Shown: in pieces, positions 1 through 6,361 of the stretch
Numbering within the stretch: position 1 is the first letter of the stretch
How the letters are laid out: each line of letters begins with the position of its first letter
Source: Stigmatella aurantiaca DW4/3-1
Lineage (GTDB): Bacteria > Myxococcota > Myxococcia > Myxococcales > Myxococcaceae
Length of the DNA: 64,000 nt
Assembly (NCBI RefSeq): GCF_000165485.1
Contig: NC_014623.1
Coordinates: forward strand, 310,001-374,000
Direction: 5' to 3'
Position numbers and translations under genes: made by a program
The notes under the pieces: generated by a model
Told to the model about the DNA's origin: nothing
Databases searched by the model: none
The model's input: the letters and a program-made list of their open reading frames with translations, nothing else

Positions 1-123
1 GCCCATGCATTGGCGCTGCGCACCGATCGCACTGTTTGGGCTTGGGGAGGGAATCAACGTGGGCAGATTGGAGATGGCACTGCGTCGATCATGCCTGCCC
101 CGGTCAATGTCTCGTTTCCTTGA
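1..123 (+). CDS. C-terminal end of an RCC1-repeat protein (partial)
   Basis: Frame 1 is open from the first base to a TGA at 121-123 and gives the last 40 residues of a protein that starts outside the window. They contain an RCC1 repeat block, VWAWGGNQRGQIGDGT, followed by a short tail ending in VNVSFP. RCC1 repeats form seven-bladed beta-propellers; myxobacteria carry many secreted or surface copies with no known catalytic role. Nothing upstream is visible, so signal peptide, length and operon context cannot be judged. The gene stops about 330 bases before the IS relic and seems to have an intact 3' end. Confidence 0.75.
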   Translation, partial: AHALALRTDRTVWAWGGNQRGQIGDGTASIMPAPVNVSFP

Positions 124-277
124 GGATTCCGGCAGGTGGACGACTCCCTCGGAGGGCTGCGGAGTTCACGGCGGAAATGCCGGGAAAGAGAAGTTCTCGT
201 TGTTCCTGGTGTGCCGTATTCGATTGGATCGTCGCGATGAGTGCCTTGGCCTCGGAGAGGAGTTTGCGCGTGTTCAT
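104..277 (-). CDS. small hypothetical protein, possibly truncated
   Basis: A 57-residue minus-strand frame starts at an ATG (277) preceded by an AGAAAGG-type ribosome site. The first 35 residues (MNTRKLLSEAKALIATIQSN and following) look like a designed amphipathic helix with many Glu, Ala, Leu and Gln. The last 20 residues lose that character and run into the antisense of the RCC1 gene end, overlapping its last 20 bases. This suggests a real small gene whose 3' part was lost or frameshifted. No family is recognised. It could also be chance coding in GC-rich DNA. Confidence 0.35.
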   Translation of the reverse strand: MNTRKLLSEAKALIATIQSNTAHQEQRELLFPGISAVNSAALRGSRPPAGILKETRH

Positions 278-315
278 GCCCATCCTTTCTGGTGAAAGCG
301 CAGGGCCATAGTCCA

Positions 316-450
316 AAAAGGACATGGTGTCTCAAAGCTGTGATGGCGACAGTGGTCGGTGGCCTGACCATGTACGCGATCTTGCTCGCCCTTCCCGAAC
401 CTGTGAGCAAGGGCGCGGCTGTGCCCCTGACTCTGGGGGCTGTGGCTTAA
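316..450 (+). pseudogene. fragment of a membrane-segment-containing protein cut by the IS5 relic
   Basis: A plus frame across 316-450 encodes a hydrophobic stretch, GGLTMYAILLALPEPVSKGA, and ends at a TAA directly beside the left inverted repeat of the IS5 relic at 451. Hydrophobic segments with a PEPxSKG turn occur, to my recollection, in the membrane part of myxobacterial polymorphic-toxin lipoproteins (SitA type), but this is too short to assign. There is no convincing start or ribosome site, and the frame does not continue on the far side of the element. I read it as debris left when the element or a later deletion removed the rest. Confidence 0.3.
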
Positions 451-477
451 AGCTCCTAACAAAAATAAGGTTTGAGG
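451..477 (+). repeat. left terminal inverted repeat of the IS5 relic
   Basis: This 27-bp sequence begins AGCTCCTAAC and matches the reverse complement of 3147-3173 at 26 of 27 positions. Its inner end supplied the GGTTTGAGGGG target (469-479) used by the nested IS4-type element. Confidence 0.85.
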
Positions 478-479
478 GG
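469..479 (+). repeat. 11-bp target-site duplication of the IS4-type element (left copy; right copy 1994-2004)
   Basis: GGTTTGAGGGG occurs immediately outside both inverted repeats of the IS4-type element with no mismatch. The exact match points to a recent insertion and fixes the ends of the element. Confidence 0.9.
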
Positions 480-1993
480 CACCCCTTTCAAGGTGTCTAT
501 AAACCAAGAGAAAGCAGGAAATGAGCGCCCTGCGCGCGCCCGAGGGAATAGAGGACTGCTGCGGCGAATCAAGGAGGCCTCTGCGACTGGAGAGGTGTGA
601 TGGCCTTCGATGCAATCCTTGAGCGGTTCGTGAAAAACAGCCCGGTCAGTGTCATGGCCCGGCTGGTGCTGCAGCGTGCCGTCAGCGCGGAGTGGATGGA
701 CTCACTGTTCGAGGCGCATCGGAAGAGGCAGTACACCCGGGAGTTGCTGTTCTCCACCGTGGTGGAGTTGATGTCCGTGGTGGCCATGGGGCTGCGACCC
801 TCGCTGCATGCGGCCGCCAAGGCCACAGAGGGAGGCACCTCGATCGCTGCGCTCTACGAGAAGGTGAATCGAATGGAGCCGGACTTGGTGCGAGCTCTGG
901 TCCGTGGCAGCGCCCAACGACTGGAGCCTGTAGTCCAGCCGCTGAGGACAGGGGAGAAGCCCTGGGCAGAGGGCTATCGCGTCCGAGTCATGGACGGCAA
1001 TCATCTGCCTGCCAGCGAGAAAAGGCTCAAGCCGCTGCGTGAGTTTCGAGGCGCCGCCCTGCCCGGACACTCGCTGGTAGTGTACGCCCCGGAGCAGGGC
1101 TTGGTGGTGGACGTGGTGCCGTGTGAGGACGCACACGCTCAGGAGCGGACGCTGGTGGCTGCTGTGCTGGAGCACGCCCAGCAGGGCGACTTGTGGATAG
1201 CCGATAGGAACTTCTCCACGACTCGGATTGTCTTTGGCCTGGAGGACAGGCACGCCGCCTTCATCATCCGAGAGCATGGACGCACGCCCAGCCCTACAGA
1301 GGTGGGGAAGCGAAAGAGGGTGGGCCGTGTGGAAACGGGCGTTGTCTTCGAGCAACCCGTCCAGGTGGAGGACGACGGTGGGCGCCTGCTCACGCTGCGT
1401 CGCATCGAACTTCAGCTGGATGAGCCCACCGAGGAGGGGGAGCCCCTCATTCGTCTGCTCACCAACGCTCCCAAAGAAAAGCTCTCCGCCGAGAAGGTAG
1501 CGTGTTTGTACCGCAAACGGTGGAGCATCGAAGGCATGTTTCAGAGCTTGGAGTCTGCGCTCCATAGTGAGGTGCGGACGCTGGGTCATCCACGAGCGGC
1601 GCTGCTCGCATTCGGGACTGCCGTGGTGGCCTACAACATCCTGGCGGTCATCCAGGCGGCAGTCGAGGCAGCGCACCCCGAGGCCAAGGCCGAGGGCATT
1701 GAACTTTCCCCCTTCTTCGTTGCTACCGAAGTGCAGGCCACCTATGGCGGGAGGATGATTGCTGTGGGGGATGACGTTTGGACCGCCTTCGACGAGCAGT
1801 CTCCTCTCCAACTCAGTCGAACCCTCATCCGCATTGCGCAGCACGCTCAGCCCAAGCGTCTGCGCAAGCACCCGCGGGGGCCCAAAAAGAAAACGAAGAA
1901 GGGCTACGTCTCAGGACGCACTGCACGTCAGCACGTCGCCACGGCTCGAGTCCTCGCCTCCGGGCGCATTGATTCAACATCTTGAAAGGGGTG
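480..1993 (+). mobile_element. IS4-family insertion sequence, 1514 bp, structurally complete
   Basis: Inverted repeats lie at 480-496 and 1977-1993 and match at 16 of 17 positions (core TTGAAAGGGGTG). The element is flanked by an 11-bp direct repeat, GGTTTGAGGGG, at 469-479 and 1994-2004. An 11-bp duplication, about 1.5 kb length and a single DDE transposase with a YREK-type motif fit the IS4 family. The element sits in the left end of the older IS5 relic, so it is the younger insertion. It looks intact and may be active. Confidence 0.9.
597..1985 (+). CDS. IS4-family transposase (DDE)
   Basis: This 462-residue protein is the only gene of the nested insertion sequence and should cut and rejoin its ends. 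The catalytic triad is visible as D133 in VMDGN, D203 in the second block DRNF, and E312 in the YREK-like block YRKRWSIEGMF. The C-terminus is Lys-rich and ends inside the right inverted repeat. GTG at 597 and ATG at 600 are adjacent possible starts, preceded by GGAGAGG. The frame has no interruption, so the enzyme is probably functional. It is oriented left to right in the element. Confidence 0.9.
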   Translation: MMAFDAILERFVKNSPVSVMARLVLQRAVSAEWMDSLFEAHRKRQYTRELLFSTVVELMSVVAMGLRPSLHAAAKATEGGTSIAALYEKVNRMEPDLVRALVRGSAQRLEPVVQPLRTGEKPWAEGYRVRVMDGNHLPASEKRLKPLREFRGAALPGHSLVVYAPEQGLVVDVVPCEDAHAQERTLVAAVLEHAQQGDLWIADRNFSTTRIVFGLEDRHAAFIIREHGRTPSPTEVGKRKRVGRVETGVVFEQPVQVEDDGGRLLTLRRIELQLDEPTEEGEPLIRLLTNAPKEKLSAEKVACLYRKRWSIEGMFQSLESALHSEVRTLGHPRAALLAFGTAVVAYNILAVIQAAVEAAHPEAKAEGIELSPFFVATEVQATYGGRMIAVGDDVWTAFDEQSPLQLSRTLIRIAQHAQPKRLRKHPRGPKKKTKKGYVSGRTARQHVATARVLASGRIDSTS

Positions 1994-2015
1994 GGTTTGA
2001 GGGGTGGAATCAGGA

Positions 2016-2135
2016 ATGGACGGACGGGAGGGCCATGAGCACCTGAGCCTCGCGGCTCGCGACCTCGTACCGGACACGTTGTGGGAGCCAGTGGACCCTC
2101 TGCTGCCAGTGGCCAAGAAGAAGGAGTTTGGGTGA
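2016..2135 (+). pseudogene. N-terminal remnant of an IS5-type transposase
   Basis: The frame from ATG 2016 to TGA 2133-2135 encodes 39 residues with the typical IS5 opening, a short lead followed by LVPDTLWEPVDPLLPV and a Lys-rich KKKEFG. Full-length relatives run to about 250-280 residues. The stop comes where the family continues, so the gene is broken. Its position just inside the left repeat, after mentally removing the IS4-type element, is where an IS5 transposase should start. Confidence 0.6.
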
Positions 2136-2219
2136 GGCCTGCCTCGGGCAAGCCCAGCGGGGTGCGTGGGTCAGCCGAGAGCGCCTCGGGTGGGGAGCCG
2201 CCCGTGGGCGTCCGTTGGC

Positions 2220-2247
2220 TCAAACCTGTAGGACAAGCAGACAGGTT
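2220..2247. repeat. short palindromic repeat, same family as 17173
   Basis: AACCTGT at 2223-2229 is followed 11 bases later by its reverse complement ACAGGTT at 2241-2247. The 16 bases at 2220-2235 recur identically at 17173-17188 in the second decayed island. This looks like a dispersed REP-like palindrome. Confidence 0.5.
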
Positions 2248-2284
2248 GGGGCCCTTCTCCTGCGACAGCCTCGCCGAGGCGTCC

Positions 2285-2810
2285 TCATCCTCCGGGGTGG
2301 GGTGAGCGGGGGCTGTGTCTGTGCAGAGAGGGAGACGTGACGACCCCCTTGGCGCCTGCGGAGGTGGGAGGTGGGCGAGCAGGTGCGCATCGCTGGCCTG
2401 GAGCAGGGCTGGCCGTTCCCGGCGCAGTGGCTGTGCGTCCTTGGCGGCCAGCGCACAGAGCGCCCACTGATGAGTGGCCTGCGCATTCAGGTGCGGCCTC
2501 AGCCGACGGGCCAGTCCCCGGTCCGCGCGCTCCAGGGATTGCAGCAGCAGCCCCTGGCCGGGACGGTCCACCGCGCGGGCTGCCTGCCTCAGCAACTCGA
2601 ACTCCCACTGCGCCCACCTGCCGGGGGGGTCGTCCCAGCGGGCCGCCTCCGCCAACTCGAAGCAGAGGCTTGCTGGCCACTCGCCGCCAGCAATTCCACA
2701 GTCGTCTGTCGCTGGAGGGCCAGAAAACCCTCCAGCAGCCTGCGCCTCTCCGGGTGAGCGGCGCCCGGGCCCTCCAGCACCACCGCCAGATTCTCCAGGG
2801 TCACCGCCCC
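2285..2810 (-). pseudogene. unrecognised protein-coding remnant with a frameshift
   Basis: Inside the IS5 relic the minus strand has coding character in two successive frames. The first (about 2810-2670) gives VTLENLAVVLEGPGAAHPER and an EGFLALQRQTTVELLA helix. The text then shifts frame near 2670 into a helical Ala/Leu/Arg-rich run that includes ELAEAARWDDPPGRWAQWE and reaches about 2350. No stop-free single frame joins the two. I do not recognise a family. It may be a passenger gene or a fragment captured when the interior of the element was replaced; the antisense reading is much less protein-like. Confidence 0.3.
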
Positions 2811-3027
2811 CTCCCAGATGACACCACCTGGGGCTGACAGGGTGGGGGGAGCTTGCCCCGCTTGGGAGACTCTCCCTCACTTCGCCTGGATGACGCAGCC
2901 AGAAGCACTCGACGCCTCAGCCCATCAACGCTGGCGCGCCTGTACATTTGACGCTTGAGGCACTTGAGCCTTGGGCATTCAGCGCTCGAGCCGGGATGCC
3001 CTTTCGTCTGGGGCAGCACTGGTGGGG

Positions 3028-3168
3028 GGGGAGTGCTCCAACGCGTGGCTCCACCCCCAGACGCGTCTGCGCGTGCGCGATGAGCCGCGCGACGAGGTCC
3101 ACTTCGGCTTCCTTGTTCTGAGCGGCTGCCTCATCTTCTTCCGGAACCTCAAACCTTCTTTTTGTTAG
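3028..3168 (+). pseudogene. C-terminal remnant of the IS5-type transposase
   Basis: The plus frame to TAG 3166-3168 reads NAWLHPQTRLRVRDEPRDEV and then HFGFLVLSGCLIFF. This matches the C-terminal pattern of IS5 transposases (NAWLxxFRRLRxRxERRxDxH followed by a hydrophobic tail). The invariant Glu of the last catalytic block would lie just upstream of the Asn; here that place holds GGECS, so the ERT/ERx block is damaged. The stop lies in the right inverted repeat. Together with 2016-2135 it identifies the outer element. Confidence 0.6.
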
Positions 3169-3173
3169 GAGCT
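3147..3173 (-). repeat. right terminal inverted repeat of the IS5 relic
   Basis: 27 bp ending TTAGGAGCT, the mate of 451-477 with one mismatch. It contains the stop codon of the transposase remnant and also a TTG from which the cas6 remnant could be read. Confidence 0.85.
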
Positions 3174-3647
3174 CTCAATCTGAAAGGAAGACTCGTGGAG
3201 GGGGAGTCGCTGTTTCTCGGAGCGGGCTCGCTGCGCATCCGCTGTCCCGCGGACATGGTGACGCTCTTTCTAGGCCTCGTGAGCCATCGGTTAGAGGTGG
3301 CTGGGCAACGCCTTGCCTTGGGATCCCCCACCGTGCGCGTCATGGCGCCGGTGTCTCAGCTCAGCGCCCGGGTCGTCACCTTCATGAACGCCGTGGACGC
3401 GTCCACCTTCCGGGATACCGCTCACCGCTTCATCACGGAACTGACGGGGGCTCCGTGCCTTCTGGAAGTCGGGCGGCGGCGCATCGTCATCATCGCGGGC
3501 CGCAAGGTGGTGGGCTTCGGTCTGAGACTCGGAGGCTTGAAGCCCGAAGCGGCCATGGCGCTTCAGGAGCAGGGGCTGGGAGGACGGCGTCACATGGGCT
3601 GTGGTCTGTTCCTGCCAGCGCGGATCGGGCGGGCGCTCCCTGGTTGA
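3162..3647 (+). pseudogene. cas6: 5'-truncated cas6, type I MYXAN (cmx6) CRISPR pre-crRNA endonuclease remnant
   Basis: The frame enters from the IS5 end (TTG at 3162) and gives about 160 residues that match the C-terminal two-thirds of Cmx6-type Cas6 proteins. The match includes the VGRRRIVIIAGRKVVGFG block and the family ending MALQEQGLGGRRHMGCGLF. Intact homologues are about 200-240 residues, so roughly the first 60-80 are missing. Cas6 cuts precursor crRNA in type I systems. No other recognisable cas gene and no repeat array is nearby, so this is a relic of a lost locus, cut off by the IS5 element. The gene has no ribosome site of its own. Confidence 0.7.
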
Positions 3648-3813
3648 CCTTTGTCCCTTCCGGCAAAGAGCGAGCTCACGTCCGAGAGCTATCGAGCCTC
3701 ATCGAGCGCGGGCTGGAATACCGCCCCTTTCCACTGGAGCTCGCGGAAGTGGTTATTCCTGGGCTCCGAGTGGGTTACCTCCATCGAATGGAGCCGCCTC
3801 CGCGCGCGGCGCG
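3648..3813 (+). other. short coding-like stretch after the cas6 remnant
   Basis: A plus frame overlapping the cas6 stop contains SLIERGLEYRPFPLELAEVV, which is more protein-like than its surroundings. It has no start or ribosome site and runs into the antisense of the CHAT gene end. It could be the remains of the next gene of the lost locus. No family is recognised. Confidence 0.2.
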
Positions 3814-5662
3814 CTACTTCAGGGCGCTGCCCTCGCTGCGGATGGCTCGGAGCAGCGGCGCCTCCTGGCCGATGGAGATGAACGGCGCCCAATAGTGGGG
3901 ATGAGGGTGCTTTTGGCGCAGTTCCCGCATCGCTTGTTGCAGTGCCATGGCGCGGCCCTGTGCCCCCAGGAGGTGACGGTAATAGCGCTCCATCAGCTCG
4001 CTCGTGACCTCATCGCTCACTTTCCACAGGCTCGTCACCACCGTCTGAGTGCCCGCCACCACCAGCGCCCGGCGCAGGCCGTAGACCCCCTGGCCTAGCT
4101 TGACGTCGCCGCGTCCGGTATCGCAGGCGGAAAGCACCACCAGCTGGGTTCCCCACAAGTTCATCCCCGAGAGTTCCAGCGCCGTCACCAAGAACGCCTC
4201 TTCGTGCGTGACACCAGGCGGGGACCGCTCGGCGCTGGCCCCCGAGAGGACCAGTCCCGCGCGCAGCAGCGGGTCCGGCGAGCGGGCCGGTCCCGCGTCC
4301 CCCACGGCCCCGAAGTGAGCCACCGTGCGAGTGAGGTCCGCCGAGGGCGTGGAGTCCTCCAGGAAGAAGCCGTGGGTGGCAATGTGCAAGATGCCCGGCG
4401 CGCGCAGGCTCAGCAGGGCGGTCTTGGTGGCCTCGTGGCCCAACAGCAACTGGGCCTCGGGCAGCAGGTGCTGGATGGCCTTGGCTTCCTGGCGCGTGCC
4501 GGGCAACGGGGGCCAGGGCCGATCCGCCAGCTCGGAGCGCGGCGTGGAGAAGAAGCGGCGAAGGGCTGGAGCCGAGCCGTCCTGTACTGCAACGGCTTCC
4601 CCCTCCTGGGCAAGCTCCTCGGTGGGCGAAGCGAAGCCGGGGTCCGCGAGCACCACCACGGATCGTGAGACAGGGGACCCGTCTGCGCGCGGCAACAGGT
4701 CCTTGCCCGAGGTGAGATAGGTGAACTCGAACGCATCGGCGAGGAAGTGGTCTCCGTCGTGCAGCGCGGCGAAGGGAACCAAAGTGAGCTGGCCATCGGG
4801 AGACACGAAGAGCCGACGGCTGTCGCCCAGCAGCGGCATCAAGGGCTGGAAGGCAAGCGCGTACAGGGACTGGGCCACGGCGAGGACATCGGTGTTGCGG
4901 CGGGCCAGTGCCTCTTGCAGCCGCAGGGCGGCCTGGTCGATGGGCTCCGCGGGACCGAGATCCACCGTGTGCGTTCGACCATCCGGGAAGAGCAGGAGCG
5001 CGAGGTAGCGCAGCTCCGCGGAGGCCGGAGTGGGGGGGGGGGCCCGCTTTGGGAAGAATCGGGCGGTCATGGTAGGCCGCGTACTCGAGCAGAACCCCTT
5101 CGAGGGGAAGGAACTGAGAGACCTGGTCGAGGATGTCCTCGGCCGAGGGAATCGCGGAGAAGGCCCGCAGCGGCGCTGAGCGCCGGGCGAGGTTCTCCTC
5201 AAGGGCGTCTCCCTTCCGGGCCAGTTCCTGGAGGCGCTGCTGGTGGGCGGCCGGTGTGCCCGTGCCAGGGCCCGCGAGGGACAGGGTGGCGAGCTGAGCG
5301 CGCAGCGCGCGCAGGGTCTCGAAGACCTTCCGGTCCTCCGGGCCCAATCTGCGGGCGATGAGGCGGGAGGTCTCGGTCACCTCTTCGACGGAGCGGCCCT
5401 TGCGCAGCAGCGCGGCGGCGAACGCGAGGTTCCGCGCCCGGACATCCTCTGGCCGGGCGCGGGCGAGCGCGTAGAGCCGCTCTTCATCGGCGCGAAGCAG
5501 GTTCAGCAGGTTGGCCAGGCGGGCCTCGGAGAAGCCAAATACCTCCTGGCGAAGGTGCTCCTCGGACACGGTGAGGGCCCGCTCGAATGCACGGTTTTTG
5601 CTCGGGTTCCGGCGGTGAGGCCGGAAAAGACGGGGTTGCTTGGCCGGCCGTTCTCCAGGCAC
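3814..5662 (-). pseudogene. CHAT-domain caspase-like protease, TPR half missing and frameshifted
   Basis: Two minus frames together encode a protein colinear with the last ~500 residues of the intact TPR-CHAT protein at 22376-25573. The N-terminal part (5600 down to about 5045) holds the helical linker with SEEHLRQEVFGFSEARL. The C-terminal part (about 5045 to 3814) holds the CHAT fold with the catalytic His in ATHGFFL and Cys in SACDTG. The join needs a frameshift inside an 11-base G tract (5032-5042). Homology starts abruptly inside the last TPR helix, and the eleven TPR units of the paralogue are absent. The first 20 codons after GTG 5662 are unrelated and lack a ribosome site; a 7-bp hairpin lies at 5607-5626. 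The gene is probably dead, although the protease domain itself is undamaged. Confidence 0.75.
5032..5042 (+). repeat. 11-base G homopolymer at the CHAT frameshift
   Basis: Eleven consecutive G (C on the coding strand, encoding prolines) lie exactly where the two frames of the CHAT gene must be joined. A change of one or two bases in the tract would restore one frame, so this could be slipped-strand variation, decay, or a sequencing error. Confidence 0.8.
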
Positions 5663-5751
5663 GAGGGACCCAGGCCACTGGGCGAAGGTGCCCGGGGAAA
5701 TGCCCGCCCCTTACCTTGTGGGAAACCCAAGGAATGGGATGGGAGACGCCC

Positions 5752-6030
5752 ATGGCGCGGAAGAGCACCCCCAAGGCGGGGCAGAGCAAGCAAGGCCGGG
5801 TGAAGGGTCGGGCGGTGGGCGCTGGACGCCTCGTGGTCCGCCGGGAAACCGCGGCCTACCGGGCCGTCGAGAGCGAGCAGACGGTCCGGGTTCGCGCGGA
5901 GATCGACGCGGCCCTGGAGAACGCCCGCCGGACGCGCCAGGAAATCGAGGCGCACATCGAGAGCGAGTGGCAGAACCGGTCCTCGCCCCTGGCCACACGG
6001 GCGGTGAATCGAAGCGGTTTCCGGAAGTAG
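5752..6030 (+). CDS. small basic hypothetical protein
   Basis: The 92-residue frame starts at ATG 5752, about 7 bases after GGGAGA, and ends at TAG 6028-6030. The first 35 residues are rich in Lys, Arg and Gly (MARKSTPKAGQSKQGRVKGR), followed by an acidic, probably coiled-coil helix (VRAEIDAALENARRTRQEIE). There is no signal peptide or membrane segment. A basic tail plus helix could bind nucleic acid, but no family is recognised. A GATTG/CAATC hairpin follows the stop at 6030-6043. Confidence 0.55.
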   Translation: MARKSTPKAGQSKQGRVKGRAVGAGRLVVRRETAAYRAVESEQTVRVRAEIDAALENARRTRQEIEAHIESEWQNRSSPLATRAVNRSGFRK

Positions 6031-6205
6031 ATTGTACGCAATCAAAGAAGGCTCGGATCAGACCGTGTCTCTGGGCCTTGCTTGAAATGGCACCGGGCGG
6101 AGCGCTCGCCTCCAGGCGATACCCGATAAAACATGCTCTTGGGTGAGAACAGGGAGTGCGTGATTTATCGCCCCTGCTCGCTTGCTCCGGCGCCGCCCCG
6201 GCTTC

Positions 6206-6234
6206 TTGACACATCAAAAGATCAGCGGTGACAT
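6206..6234 (+). promoter_or_regulatory. candidate sigma-70-type promoter of the adhesin/OmpA gene
   Basis: TTGACA at 6206-6211 is a perfect -35 box. After 17 bases comes TGACAT at 6229-6234, which matches four of six -10 positions. The start codon is about 130 bases downstream. The 331-bp gap 6031-6361 otherwise holds only the hairpin at 6030-6043; no gene was seen in it. Confidence 0.4.
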
Positions 6235-6361
6235 GCCGTGAGACATTGCCAGCCAGGGTCCTGGCTTCCCTCTCCCTCGGGCAAGGTCGCTCCCAACACA
6301 GGGTCCACCCCGTGTAACAGCACTGCGTTGGACCGCACGGTCTCTTCCTTTTGAAAGCAGG

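Larger units (their letters stand above)
451..3173. mobile_element. IS5-family relic, interrupted by an IS4-type element
   Basis: The ends are 27-bp inverted repeats at 451-477 and 3147-3173 that differ at one base. Between them lie the first 39 residues of an IS5-type transposase (2016-2135) and its last ~45 residues (3028-3168), with the stop codon inside the right repeat as is usual for such elements. Removing the nested IS4-type element plus one target repeat leaves about 1198 bp, a normal IS5 size. The middle (about 2140-3027) is no longer recognisable as transposase. No duplication is visible outside the repeats: the left flank ends in GGCTTAA and the right flank begins CTCAATC. The two flanks also belong to different genes, so a deletion or recombination probably followed insertion. 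Confidence 0.75.

Noticed and set aside
1825-2880. 351-codon minus-strand frame inside the IS region as a real intact gene
   Set aside because: It runs antisense through the transposase end and across both IS boundaries. Only about 2350-2670 looks coding, and its upstream part is in another frame.
5607-5626. Rho-independent terminator (TTCCGGC hairpin)
   Set aside because: The stem is perfect but there is no T run on either strand and no intact gene ends beside it.
3162-5662. A type III-E (Craspase-like) system made of Cas6 and TPR-CHAT
   Set aside because: The Cas6 is of the type I MYXAN class and truncated, there is no gRAMP gene or array, and the CHAT copy has lost its TPRs. Adjacency of two decayed genes is weak evidence.
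3174-6361. CRISPR array near the cas6 remnant
   Set aside because: No regularly spaced identical repeats were found on either strand between the cas6 remnant and the adhesin gene.
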